Positions 27,852 to 36,881 of a stretch of 64,000 bases of DNA are shown here, piece by piece. Every line of letters starts with the position of its first letter. Position 1 is the first letter of the stretch. The notes beneath the pieces are model-generated. The model had not been told where the DNA came from. It did not search any database and saw nothing but the letters and a program-made list of their open reading frames with translations. Both the position numbers and the translations under genes were made by a program. The stretch is from Seongchinamella sediminis (GTDB lineage Bacteria > Pseudomonadota > Gammaproteobacteria > Pseudomonadales > Halieaceae): NCBI RefSeq assembly GCF_003457605.1, contig NZ_QRAN01000010.1:96061-160060 (forward strand), in the 5' to 3' direction.

Positions 27852-30008
27852 TCAGAACTCCGAGGAAACCGAGACCCCGAACACCCGCGGCTCGTTGGTA
27901 AAGCCCGTCAGGTTGTTGAAATCGATGGCGCCCTGGACGTTTTCCTCATCGGTGATGTTGCGACCGAACAGGGCGATTTCCAGGCCGTAATCGCTGCGCC
28001 GCCAGCCGGTGCGGAAGCCTCCCTCGTACTGGCCATCGGTTTCGAATTCTTTGGCCTCGTAGAGGAAGATGTTGGTATCGCCCTGGTAGGACCAGTCGGT
28101 AAAGAAGAACAGTTCGGAGTTACCACCGCCCAGGGGATAGCTGTAGTTGGCGGTCACGTTGAAGGTGGTCTCGGGGGCGTTGGGGAAGGGATTGCCATCC
28201 ACCAGCACGTTGCCATTGGCGTCGAGCGGATTGGTGATCGTGCACAGGCCGCTGCCACAGGGGCCCACCGCCAGGTCGCGGTCCTCAATCTCGGTGTCGG
28301 CATAGGCGGCACCGAAGGTGAGGACGAAGTTATCGCTGAGCAGCCACTCCAGGTCCAGTTCAAACCCCATGCCGGTGCCGGTGTCGGCGTTAACCAGCTG
28401 GATCAGGTTGCCGGTTCCACCGACCGCGGTGAACTGGATGTCATCCACCTCGTAGTAGAAAACCGCGGCGTTCAGGCGCATGGTGTCACCCATGAACTGC
28501 GACTTGTAGCCCAGTTCGACGGAGGTGATGGTTTCCGAGTCGGCAACCGAGGGGGGAGCACCGAAAACCACGTCGCGGCCCTGGATCGTCGGCGCCCGGA
28601 AGCCGGTGCCGATTTTGCCCCACAGCAGAGATCGATCATCAACCGCGTAGGACAGCGCGATGTCGCCGCTGACCTGGTCATCCGCGACATCGACATCATG
28701 GCCCGGGGCAGTAAAGTCTTTTTCGTCGTCCGTCCAGCGCAGGCCGGCGGTGAGGGTCAGGGCATCGGTGAGCGCGTAATCCCCCTGGCCGAATACCGCC
28801 CAGGTGGAGTTTTCATGATTGACGGTCAAGCGGGTGAAGCCCGGGTCGGTGGTCACATCCAGCTCGCTGTCAAAGTAGAACAGCCCCACCTGCCAGTTGA
28901 AGCGGTCGCCGTAGTCGCTGGCCAGGCGGAATTCCTGGGTGAACTGCTCGACATCGGCATCGTCCTGGGTGTCGGCGGGGAAGGGAATAAAGCCGGGGCC
29001 CATTTCCGGCAGGAAGACCGCACCGAAGCCGCCGTCGATATCACCGCGGCTGAAGCCGTCGGCCTCGTCCCAGGCGGTGATCGAGGTCAGGGTCAGGCCA
29101 GCGAAACTCCAGTCGATCTTCAGGTTGAGGCCATTGGACTCATATTGCTGGGGGTTGTTGTCGCCGCCGTCGAAGTACACGGTTTCGCGATCGTAGTTCT
29201 GGTTCAGGCTGTTGCTGCCAGGATCGAAAATGTTGGCGCGGAACGTTGCCGAGGTGCCGTCGAGATCGCGGTAGTGGGCGCCCAGCAGGAAACTCAGGCT
29301 AGCGGTGGCGTCCCATTGCAGGAAACCCTTGACCGCATTCTCCTCGAATCCGCCCAGGGCGTTGTCCTCGCCCGTGTAGGCATTGTCGATATAGTCATCA
29401 CGGTTCTGCACCAGGATGGCGACCCGGCCCGCCAGGTTGTCCGTGAGTCCGCCGCCGACCGCACCCTCAAAATTCACCGTACCCAGCTCACCCACGTCGA
29501 GTTTGGCCCGGCCCTCGAAATCCTGGGTGGGCTTGTTGGAATCAAACTTGATGATGCCGGCGGTGGTGTTGCGGCCGAACAGCGAACCCTGCGGCCCGCG
29601 CAGCACCTCCACCCGGTCTATGTCGAACAGCGGAAAGCTCTTGAGCACCACGTTTTCCTTCACCACCTCGTCCATGATGATGGACACAGGCTGGGAGGCC
29701 GCCAGGTCGAAGTCGATATTGCCAAGGCCACGGATATAGAACCGCGGCGCCGCGCGACCGTTGGAAGACTCGGCGTAGACGCCGGGAACACGGGCCGAAA
29801 GCGCGCGGATGTCGGCGCCGCCCTCGAACATGGAGGTAAATCGCTCGCCCGACAGGGTGGCCACGGAGATGGGAACATCCAGCAGTCCCTGTTCACGCTT
29901 CTGCGCGGTGACAATGATTTCTTCCAGCTGCGCCACGGCGGGTACGCTGGTACCGAGAATGGAGCCAAGTGCGGCGGCGATGGCGAGGCGGGGTGCGCTG
30001 AGCTTCAT
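27852..30008 (-). CDS. TonB-dependent receptor
   Basis: A 718-residue outer-membrane receptor. The signal peptide MKLSAPRLAIAAALGSILG ends near VAQ, then LEEIIVTAQKREQGLLDVPI opens the plug domain. EVLRGPQGSLFGRNTTAGI is the conserved plug/barrel junction, and the protein ends in an aromatic residue (VSVSSEF). It imports a bulky substrate through the outer membrane using TonB energy. It is followed on the same strand, 64 bases on, by the ureide/GRP-like transporter and then the NUP protein, so the substrate may be a nucleoside-type compound. GGGAGAA precedes ATG 30008. Confidence 0.9.
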   Translation of the reverse strand: MKLSAPRLAIAAALGSILGTSVPAVAQLEEIIVTAQKREQGLLDVPISVATLSGERFTSMFEGGADIRALSARVPGVYAESSNGRAAPRFYIRGLGNIDFDLAASQPVSIIMDEVVKENVVLKSFPLFDIDRVEVLRGPQGSLFGRNTTAGIIKFDSNKPTQDFEGRAKLDVGELGTVNFEGAVGGGLTDNLAGRVAILVQNRDDYIDNAYTGEDNALGGFEENAVKGFLQWDATASLSFLLGAHYRDLDGTSATFRANIFDPGSNSLNQNYDRETVYFDGGDNNPQQYESNGLNLKIDWSFAGLTLTSITAWDEADGFSRGDIDGGFGAVFLPEMGPGFIPFPADTQDDADVEQFTQEFRLASDYGDRFNWQVGLFYFDSELDVTTDPGFTRLTVNHENSTWAVFGQGDYALTDALTLTAGLRWTDDEKDFTAPGHDVDVADDQVSGDIALSYAVDDRSLLWGKIGTGFRAPTIQGRDVVFGAPPSVADSETITSVELGYKSQFMGDTMRLNAAVFYYEVDDIQFTAVGGTGNLIQLVNADTGTGMGFELDLEWLLSDNFVLTFGAAYADTEIEDRDLAVGPCGSGLCTITNPLDANGNVLVDGNPFPNAPETTFNVTANYSYPLGGGNSELFFFTDWSYQGDTNIFLYEAKEFETDGQYEGGFRTGWRRSDYGLEIALFGRNITDEENVQGAIDFNNLTGFTNEPRVFGVSVSSEF

Positions 30009-30230
30009 GGTTTTCTCCCTTGGACGGCAGTAGCAACTGCCTGTTGGTGCACTCAAGTGCCCGAACCCAGGGCGCTGGATAGCACTTGCGACAGGTGAAA
30101 CCGGTAAAATTACACGCTGGGCCGGGTGGCGAGTAGGCAAGCCCGCCCCGGTTCTGCAAAAGTACCAGAATTACCGCCCTGTCCGTCCCCGGTGCTATGC
30201 TGGACGGCGCCTATCCACCGGAGCCAGAAC

Positions 30231-31631
30231 GTGTACAAGCCGCTGATCATCCTGCTCGCGCTGTTAGTGCCGGCACTGCCGCTCAGGGCTGCGCAGCCCG
30301 ACCTGATCGTCTACGCCGATTACCTGCTGACCATGGAAGCGGGCGCCCCGGTGATCGAGGATGCGGCGGTTGCCATCAGCGGCGACAAAATCCTCGCCGT
30401 GGGCAGCCGCGCGGTGATCGACGGCAAATATATCGCCCCAAAATCGATCAGCGGCCGCGGCCGGGTGGTAATGCCGGGCCTGGTCAACGGTCACACCCAC
30501 AGCAGTATGACCCTGTTCCGGGGCATGGTGGATGACCTCGAGTTGATGACCTGGCTGAATGAATACATATTTCCGATGGAGGCTCGGTTTGTCACCCCGG
30601 AGTTCGTCACCACCGGCACCACCCTGGCCTGCTGGGAAATGATACGCGGCGGCACCACCACCTTTGTGGATATGTACTTTTACCCGGACCAGATTGCCGC
30701 GGTGGTGGCCAGCTGCGGGCTGCGGGCAGTGGTCGCCGCCCCGCATATCGACTATCCCAGCCCGGGTTTCGAGGGCTGGGACGACTCCTTCGCCGCCGCC
30801 CGCGAATTTGTACAGCGCTGGCAGGGCAGGCACCCACGGGTGACATCGGCGTTTGCGCCCCACGCCCCCTACACGGTTGCTCCCGAGCACCTGCAGGCCA
30901 CGGTGGAGGCCGCCGGCCAGGCGGGGGCGCCGATTTCCATGCACCTGGCCGAGGCCCCGGCGGAAACCGCGTTCATCAACACAAACTACCAGACCAGCCC
31001 GGTGCAGCATGTGGCGGGCCTGGGCATGTACGACCGGAAGCTGATCGCCGCCCACATGGTGCAACTGGATAGCGCCGACATCGCCCTGACCGCGGAGGCC
31101 GGCGTCGGCGCCATCCACAACCCGACCTCCAACATGAAACTGGGGGCCGGCATTTCCCCCGTGCCGGCGATGCTGGCAGCCGGCGTCAACGTGGGCCTGG
31201 GTACCGACGGGGCCGCCTCCAACAACGACCTGGACATGTGGGAAGAGCTGCGCCTGGCCGCGCTACTGCACAAGGTCGCCAGCGGCGAACCGACCACCCT
31301 GCCCGCGCAACAGGCGCTGGCCATGGCGACCCGGACCGGGGCCGCCGCCATTCGCCTGGGCGACCGTATCGGCCAGCTGAAGCCTGGCATGCAGGCCGAC
31401 CTGATTCAGCTCGACCTGAGCAAGACGCAGCACCAGCCGCTGTACGATGTCGTCTCCCACCTGGTGTACGTGCTCGACGCCAGCGACGTGGTCACCACCG
31501 TGGTAGCGGGACAGGTGCTGATGGAGGACCGCCAGGTCAACACCATTGACGAGGCAGTCCTGCGCAGTGCCGTGGACAAGGCGTCCGGTAAAATCCGCGC
31601 GGCCCTGGCGGCCAGGGATGCCCGCTCATGA
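30231..31631 (+). CDS. Exported amidohydrolase, TrzA/AtzA and MTA/SAH-deaminase branch
   Basis: A 466-residue metal-dependent amidohydrolase. GLVNGHTHSSMTLFRGMVDD holds the first metal histidines, HLAEAPAET the next, and GLGTDGAASNNDLDMWEELR the catalytic Asp and the SAH/MTA-deaminase-like signature. GTG 30231 is chosen because CGGAG lies before it and a signal peptide follows (YKPLIILLALLVPALPLRAA). Cytoplasmic members deaminate S-adenosylhomocysteine, methylthioadenosine or related adenosines; an exported one would act in the periplasm. It is divergent from the TonB receptor with a 222-base shared upstream region. Confidence 0.82.
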   Translation: MYKPLIILLALLVPALPLRAAQPDLIVYADYLLTMEAGAPVIEDAAVAISGDKILAVGSRAVIDGKYIAPKSISGRGRVVMPGLVNGHTHSSMTLFRGMVDDLELMTWLNEYIFPMEARFVTPEFVTTGTTLACWEMIRGGTTTFVDMYFYPDQIAAVVASCGLRAVVAAPHIDYPSPGFEGWDDSFAAAREFVQRWQGRHPRVTSAFAPHAPYTVAPEHLQATVEAAGQAGAPISMHLAEAPAETAFINTNYQTSPVQHVAGLGMYDRKLIAAHMVQLDSADIALTAEAGVGAIHNPTSNMKLGAGISPVPAMLAAGVNVGLGTDGAASNNDLDMWEELRLAALLHKVASGEPTTLPAQQALAMATRTGAAAIRLGDRIGQLKPGMQADLIQLDLSKTQHQPLYDVVSHLVYVLDASDVVTTVVAGQVLMEDRQVNTIDEAVLRSAVDKASGKIRAALAARDARS

Positions 31632-31756
31632 GGAGCCAGGCTGCAGCGCTACACTATTACCTGCTTCACCCGGACGGCACGCTGGAGAGCGCGGTACTGG
31701 GCCCCGACCTCGCCGCGGGCCAGCGCCGCAAGCTGATCACGGCCTACACCCCTTAA
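31628..31756 (+). pseudogene. Cupin_5 (DUF985) gene remnant, 42 codons
   Basis: ATG overlaps the amidohydrolase stop (ATGA) and a short frame runs to TAA at 31754. The residues LHPDGTLESAVLGPDLAAGQ match the central block of cupin_5 (DUF985) proteins, normally about 140-170 residues. The N-terminal barrel (FHRL...DE.WH) and the end after the expected VPAG segment are missing, so this is read as the leftover of a deleted gene. It may still be translated by coupling, since the overlap with the upstream gene is kept. Confidence 0.55.
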
Positions 31757-31760
31757 CGCC

Positions 31761-32624
31761 ATGGCCCACCCCCGTCTCATTCTTATCGGCGTGGTGGCAG
31801 TGCTGGTGATGTCCGCCGTACCGGTGCTGATCAAGGCCACCGAGGCCAACGCCTATACTATCGGCATTGCCCGCCTGGGCATCGCGGTACTCGCGTTCAT
31901 GCCGCTGGTCGTGTTTCGCGGCCACCTGCTGCGCCTCAGCGGGCGGCAGTGGCTGCAGCTGATGGTGATCGGTGTGGTATTCGGCCTGCACTGGCTAAGC
32001 TACTTTTTCAGTATCAAGCTGGCCACGGCCGCCATCGCCGCATTGACGATTCTCACCTACAGCGTGCAGTACCTGGTGCTGGCCTACCTGTTCAACGGCG
32101 AAAAAGTGGCCCCCGCGGAGTGGCTGGCCATTGGCGTCTGCTTCGCCGGCTGTGTGATCGTGTCGCCGGAATTCAGCCTGGAGAACGACGTTTCCCTGGG
32201 TATTGCGGTGGGCCTGCTCAGCGCCCTGCTGTATGCCGCCATGCCGCTGCTGCACCAGCGCGCCAGCGATATCGGCACCCTGGAGCGCACCTGGGGCCAG
32301 TTTTTCTTCGCCCTGCTGCTGTTCCTGCCGCTGTGGGGCCGGGCCAACTGGGACCTGCAGATGACCGATGTCTACCAGTTACTGGTGCTCGGCCTGCTCT
32401 GCACGGTGGTCTCCCACGGCCTGTGGGTAAAAGCGAGTACCGAACTACCGGCCATTTACGCCAGTATGATTTACTATCTCTACCTGCCCGGGGCGCTGAT
32501 CGGCAGCGCCATCTTCCTCGGTGAACCCATGACCCCGGTCAAGGTCGCTGGCTGCGCCCTGGTGCTCGGTTCCAGTGCGGCACTGTCGCTGTACCGCTAC
32601 CGTCGCGGCAGCGCTCGCGATTGA
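31761..32624 (+). CDS. DMT-family (EamA) transporter
   Basis: A 287-residue inner-membrane protein with ten hydrophobic helices in two EamA repeats (about 5-140 and 150-280). Segments such as TYSVQYLVLAYLFNGE and YLYLPGALIGSAIFLGEPM are typical of drug/metabolite exporters. The substrate is unknown. It starts four bases after the cupin remnant and lies downstream of the amidohydrolase, so it is probably part of that transcript. Confidence 0.85.
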   Translation: MAHPRLILIGVVAVLVMSAVPVLIKATEANAYTIGIARLGIAVLAFMPLVVFRGHLLRLSGRQWLQLMVIGVVFGLHWLSYFFSIKLATAAIAALTILTYSVQYLVLAYLFNGEKVAPAEWLAIGVCFAGCVIVSPEFSLENDVSLGIAVGLLSALLYAAMPLLHQRASDIGTLERTWGQFFFALLLFLPLWGRANWDLQMTDVYQLLVLGLLCTVVSHGLWVKASTELPAIYASMIYYLYLPGALIGSAIFLGEPMTPVKVAGCALVLGSSAALSLYRYRRGSARD

Positions 32625-32676
32625 CTCCCGCGAGTATTGGTTTCAATATAGAACCCGGTTTTAGCAAGGAAAAGTG

Positions 32677-33465
32677 ATGAGCTTCAGTCGTGATACCGCC
32701 GTCACCGCGAGCGGTGACCACTACCAGGCCGGGATTGCCCCCGGCTGGGACATCCTGGGCAACGCCAATGGCGGCTACCTGATGGCGCTCGGGGCCCGGG
32801 CCATGGCAGCGGCCAGCCGGCCCCACCCGGTGAGCCTGACCGCCCACTTCCTGTCGCCGGGCAAGGTGGGGCCGGTCACCATTCACCCCCACGTCCTCAA
32901 GGCCGGGCGCAACTTCAATACCCTGCGGGCGACCATGAAGTCCGGGGACAAGACCCTGCTGGAATTCCTCGGCGCGTTTACCGAGGTCGCTACGGTCGAC
33001 GGGGTGGTGCGGGTGGACGCCGAACCCCCGGCCCTGCCGGATCCGGATGACTGTGTGCGGGTAAGGCCCGATCCGGCGGGCTTCCCGCCGCCGATGATGG
33101 GCCGGGTGGATATGCGGCTGCACCCGGAAGATGCGCGAGTCTTCAGCGGCCAACCCAGTGGCCAGCCCCTGGTGCGCGGCTGGATCCGATTGACTGACGG
33201 GGAGCCTATAGACGCCTTCGGTCTGATGCTGGTCGCGGACGCGTTTCCCCCTACCGTGTTCAATGCCGACCTGCCGGTCAACTGGGTACCCACCCTGGAG
33301 ATGACCACCCAGGTTCGCGGCATCCCCGCCCCCGGCTGGCTGCGCTGCAAATTCAGCACCCGCTTCATGACCGGCGGCGTTCTGGAGGAGGACGGGGAAA
33401 TCTGGGACAGCAGCGGCCGGCTGGTCGCCCTCTCGCGCCAGCTGGCCCTGATGCCCAGGGGCTGA
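32677..33465 (+). CDS. Acyl-CoA thioesterase-like double-hotdog protein (TesB-like)
   Basis: A 262-residue protein with two hotdog halves. WDILGNANGGYLMALGARAM carries the family Asn-Gly-Gly-Tyr helix, and FGLMLVADAFPPTVFN starts the second half with the catalytic Asp region. Homologues hydrolyse acyl-CoA thioesters. AAGGA lies six bases before ATG 32677. It converges on the ABHD18-like hydrolase. Confidence 0.8.
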   Translation: MSFSRDTAVTASGDHYQAGIAPGWDILGNANGGYLMALGARAMAAASRPHPVSLTAHFLSPGKVGPVTIHPHVLKAGRNFNTLRATMKSGDKTLLEFLGAFTEVATVDGVVRVDAEPPALPDPDDCVRVRPDPAGFPPPMMGRVDMRLHPEDARVFSGQPSGQPLVRGWIRLTDGEPIDAFGLMLVADAFPPTVFNADLPVNWVPTLEMTTQVRGIPAPGWLRCKFSTRFMTGGVLEEDGEIWDSSGRLVALSRQLALMPRG

Positions 33466-33478
33466 ACCCCACGCCGGC

Positions 33479-34708
33479 CTACATGCGGTCGAATTCGATC
33501 TCGCGCATGAAGGCGGCCATTGCCTTCAGGTACTTGCCCTTGTCCAGGTGCAGCAGGTGGTTGCCGGGGAACCAGTGAATCTGGGGCCGGTCCCAGTGGT
33601 CCCACAGCAGGCGGGCGTGCTTCGGCGGGGCCAGCCGGTCACCGGCGCCGGCGATCACCATCAGGCGCTCCTTGGGCAGGCGCGGCTGGTAGGTCAGCGC
33701 CGAATGCACCGCCATCTCGTGGCGAATTTCGCGGATGCTGGTCCCCGAGGCCTTGAGCATGGCCTTGATCGAAAGGTTCAGCGGGAACCACTCCAGCACC
33801 AGGTCAGCGAGGCTGACCACCGGCACATTGGGTATGGCGAATTCCAGCCTTTCCTCCACCGAGGCCAGCAGAGCCGAGGTATAACCGCCGAGGCTGATAC
33901 CCGTCACCCCCACCTTGCTCACCCCCTCGGATTCCAGCCAGTCGAGGAAAATACGGAAATCATGCACCGCGTGGGCGAAGGACTCGCTGATGTGGGCGGT
34001 TCCGCCGGCAAAAAAGCCGTGGCCGCTGAACGGCGACAGCCGTGACGCCCGCCTGCCGTGGTGGGGCAGGGTATAGAGCAGGATGTCGTAACCCTGCTGG
34101 TAGAACCACGGCAGGGCGAAGAACATCCGGTTTAGCCAGTAGGGGTCGGCCATGAAGCCGTGGATAACGGCGATGGTGGGGCGCGGCCCATCATCGTGCC
34201 GCCAGTACTGGGCCACCGCCCGCATATTGCGTTTTTGCTTCGGGTACTCCTCCCGCAGCTTCGGGTTTACGGTCCGGAACGGGCTGTCAAAGCTGAGCAG
34301 CCGGCAACTGCCGTCTTTGGGCCGGAAGCGCAGCAGGCCGGCGCTGGATGTACGCATTTCCACCCGGGAGGAATTGGGCCGCTTGAAAAAAACTTCCGGG
34401 TCGGCCTTGTCCGCCTTGCGCTGGTAGAAGCGGCGGTGTCCGGCGTCGCGCTTAAGTTGCCGGGGCTGCAGGCTGGCCGGCAGGGCCAGCGCATTGAGCA
34501 TGCTGGCGCCAGTCGTGCGCAACAGCAGGTCCCCGAAGGCGGTGGCATCCACCGTCATCTCGGTGCGCAGGTCCAGTTCGAAGTCATCGGGAAATTTGTG
34601 AAAACTGCTCTCCAGGTGATCCCACCAGGGCTGCGGCGGCATGATCCTGCGAGTATGGCTGTAGGTCTCGTTGGCGACCCGGGAAACGGTACTGGCAATG
34701 TCGTACAT
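33479..34708 (-). CDS. Alpha/beta hydrolase, ABHD18-like
   Basis: A 409-residue serine hydrolase. The nucleophile elbow is GVTGISLGGYTSALL (G-x-S-x-G). An oxyanion region IAVIHGFMADPYWLNR lies before it and FPGNHLLHLDKGKYL with the catalytic His near the end, with an Asp in VIAGAGDRLAPP. The long helical N-terminus (about 130 residues) fits the ABHD18/DUF2048 branch. The substrate is unknown; the signal-less N-terminus suggests a cytoplasmic location. Confidence 0.8.
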   Translation of the reverse strand: MYDIASTVSRVANETYSHTRRIMPPQPWWDHLESSFHKFPDDFELDLRTEMTVDATAFGDLLLRTTGASMLNALALPASLQPRQLKRDAGHRRFYQRKADKADPEVFFKRPNSSRVEMRTSSAGLLRFRPKDGSCRLLSFDSPFRTVNPKLREEYPKQKRNMRAVAQYWRHDDGPRPTIAVIHGFMADPYWLNRMFFALPWFYQQGYDILLYTLPHHGRRASRLSPFSGHGFFAGGTAHISESFAHAVHDFRIFLDWLESEGVSKVGVTGISLGGYTSALLASVEERLEFAIPNVPVVSLADLVLEWFPLNLSIKAMLKASGTSIREIRHEMAVHSALTYQPRLPKERLMVIAGAGDRLAPPKHARLLWDHWDRPQIHWFPGNHLLHLDKGKYLKAMAAFMREIEFDRM

Positions 34709-34836
34709 GCTTGCGGCCTCGGCACTGGTATTTTTATACCAGTGAGTTTACCCGATGTGCTGGCGTTTACTACTGCGGTGCGCCACGGGGACTATACTGC
34801 TATTTCCTTTGCCTTTAGCGACAGGGAGACGGGAAT

Positions 34837-35439
34837 ATGAGTGGGGAGAGCGTTCGCGAGCTGGAAATGCAGATTTACCAGCTGGGACAGCAGTTGCACA
34901 GGCTGCGCCAGGAAACAGAGCCAGAGGCAGTACCGGACTACCCGTTCCGGACCCTGGAGGGAAGCACCACTCTCAGCCAGCTGTTTGCCGGCCGGGACAA
35001 GTTGATGGTCATCCACAACATGGGCCAGGGCTGTCGCTACTGCACCGTGTGGGCGGACGGCATCAACCCCTTCCTGCCGCACCTGGAAACCGCCATGAGC
35101 GTGGTGCTGGTATCCCGCGATGAACCGGCGCTGCAGCGCCGCTTCGCCAACGAGCGCGGCTGGCGTTTTCGCACCGCCTCCCACGGTGGCGGCGACTACA
35201 TCCGTGAACAGAGTACCGAGCCGGACCAGGACAATGCCCCGGGGGTGGTCTGCTACCAGCGCAGGAGCGACAGGATTTACCGCCTCGGGGGCAGCAGTTT
35301 CGGCCCCGGCGACCAGTACTGCAGCCTGTGGCCGCTGCTCAGCCTGGCGGGCCTGGGCACCGCGGACTGGACACCCCAGTTCAGTTACTGGAAGCGCCCG
35401 GAAAAAATGGATGACAGCGGCGCCAGGCTGAACGATTAG
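34837..35439 (+). CDS. DUF899 thioredoxin-like protein
   Basis: A 200-residue protein with a short coiled-coil start (about 5-25) and a thioredoxin-like domain. MVIHNMGQGCRYCTVWADG contains a CxxC pair at the thioredoxin active-site position. The family (DUF899) is not well characterised and may act in thiol redox. GAGACGGGA precedes the ATG. It is divergent from the ABHD18-like gene by 128 bases. Confidence 0.8.
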   Translation: MSGESVRELEMQIYQLGQQLHRLRQETEPEAVPDYPFRTLEGSTTLSQLFAGRDKLMVIHNMGQGCRYCTVWADGINPFLPHLETAMSVVLVSRDEPALQRRFANERGWRFRTASHGGGDYIREQSTEPDQDNAPGVVCYQRRSDRIYRLGGSSFGPGDQYCSLWPLLSLAGLGTADWTPQFSYWKRPEKMDDSGARLND

Positions 35440-35482
35440 CGGCTGCCAGCCATTCACCTCCAGCGACGCATCGCGCTTGAGC

Positions 35483-36088
35483 TCAGGGCGCCAACACCGG
35501 ATAGAGCGAGGCAATCAGCAGCAGCGCCATGCTCAGGTTAAAGGCCACCAGGCGCCGCCGGCTGGTGAGCCAGCGCTGCAGTTGCTGGCCCAGCAAGGTC
35601 CAGGAACTGACGCAGGGCAGGTTGACCAGACCGAACACCACCGCCACCAGCAGCACCGCCCACAGGCTCCGGGAGGGCGCGTAAATTGTCAGGGCCGTCA
35701 GCGCCATGGTCCAGGCCTTGGGGTTCACCCACTGGAACAGCACCGCCTGGATGAAAGTAATCGGCTTGCCGCCACCCTGCTCTGCGGTGCCGGTACCTGC
35801 CGGTGCCGCCGAGGTCGCGATTTTCCAGGCCAGGAACACCAGGTAAACAACACTCACCGTCTTGAGCACCTCATAACTCAGGGGATAGGCCTCGAACAGG
35901 CCCACCAGGCCCAGTCCCACCAGCGCCACCATGGCAGTAAAGCCGATGCCCACCCCCAGCATGTGCGGCAGCGTACGCCGAAAACCGAAATTGGCGCCGG
36001 AGGCCATCAACATCAGGTTATTGGGCCCGGGGGTAATGGAGCTGACAAAGGAAAACAGGGCCAGGCCGGTGAGCAGTTCATAGGGCAT
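35483..36088 (-). CDS. LysE-family amino-acid exporter
   Basis: A 201-residue inner-membrane protein with about six helices. SFVSSITPGPNNLMLMASG is the LysE/RhtB hallmark. Members export amino acids or homoserine lactones; the substrate is unknown. The frame continues upstream to 36355 but only ATG 36088 matches the family start. It is divergent from the thioesterase at 36209. Confidence 0.88.
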   Translation of the reverse strand: MPYELLTGLALFSFVSSITPGPNNLMLMASGANFGFRRTLPHMLGVGIGFTAMVALVGLGLVGLFEAYPLSYEVLKTVSVVYLVFLAWKIATSAAPAGTGTAEQGGGKPITFIQAVLFQWVNPKAWTMALTALTIYAPSRSLWAVLLVAVVFGLVNLPCVSSWTLLGQQLQRWLTSRRRLVAFNLSMALLLIASLYPVLAP

Positions 36089-36208
36089 GGCGCCATTATG
36101 ACCAAAGCCGGGCCAGGCCCCAAGCGCGTTGAAGCCTGACAAGCTGAACCGCAATATCAGCCTCCCTGGAGTAAACTGTTGGCCTGAGGATTGAGCAAAG
36201 GCAGCAAT

Positions 36209-36880
36209 ATGAACGAGATCAACGATCCCTTCGCCAGCGAGGACATCACCCCGCCAATCAGTGAAGAGTGGGAAGCGAAGCGGCGGGTCGCCAGCGCGAT
36301 CAAGCAACTGACCGAGGTCCTGGTAACCAGCTCGCCGGACATCCAGAAGATGCACGACATCGCCGCCCAGCTGGAAACTACCGCCGAGGAATTCTCCCGT
36401 TCGCCCCGCTTATTCGGCCGGCTGGACTGGATCAGGAGTGGCCAGCATGGCTCCTTCGGGCAGGTCAGCCATGAACTCAATCCCATCGGGGGTTACGCCA
36501 ATCCCATCGCGCCACCTGTAAACGCCTGGCTCGAGGATGACAAGGCCCTGGGGCACTGCCTGTGCGGCTGGGTTTATGAGGGTCCGCCGGGCAGCGTGCA
36601 CGGCGGGTTTGTGGCCGCCATATTCGACCAGTTCATGGGTGTGGCCCAGAAACTCGGCGGTCGACCGGGCATGACCGGCTACCTGCATGTGAACTATCAC
36701 TCCCGCACCCCGCTCAATACCGACCTCAAGCTCGAGGCGCGACTGGTTAAGGCGGATGGACGCAAGACCACGATCGTCGCCAGCATGTGGGCCGATGAGG
36801 TGCTTACCGCCAGCTGCGAAGCCCTGTTTGTTGAGCCCCGCAGCGGCATCCACTCGCTGGAGAACCAGCAGCGGGGTTGA
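36209..36880 (+). CDS. Hotdog-fold thioesterase family protein (PaaI/4HBT-like)
   Basis: A 223-residue protein with an about 95-residue helical N-terminus and a C-terminal hotdog domain. GPPGSVHGGFVAAIFDQFMG is the HGG helix of 4HBT thioesterases, and HVNYHSRTPLNTDLKLEAR the following strands. The long N-terminal part is unusual for PaaI-like enzymes. ATG 36209 follows AAAGG; TTG 36191 is less likely. It converges on DUF1761 with the stops one base apart. Confidence 0.8.
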   Translation: MNEINDPFASEDITPPISEEWEAKRRVASAIKQLTEVLVTSSPDIQKMHDIAAQLETTAEEFSRSPRLFGRLDWIRSGQHGSFGQVSHELNPIGGYANPIAPPVNAWLEDDKALGHCLCGWVYEGPPGSVHGGFVAAIFDQFMGVAQKLGGRPGMTGYLHVNYHSRTPLNTDLKLEARLVKADGRKTTIVASMWADEVLTASCEALFVEPRSGIHSLENQQRG

Positions 36881-36881
36881 T

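Noticed and set aside
27831..30098. 755-residue open frame antisense to the TonB receptor
   Set aside because: It mirrors the codon phase of the receptor in high-GC DNA, and has no domain or ribosome-site support.
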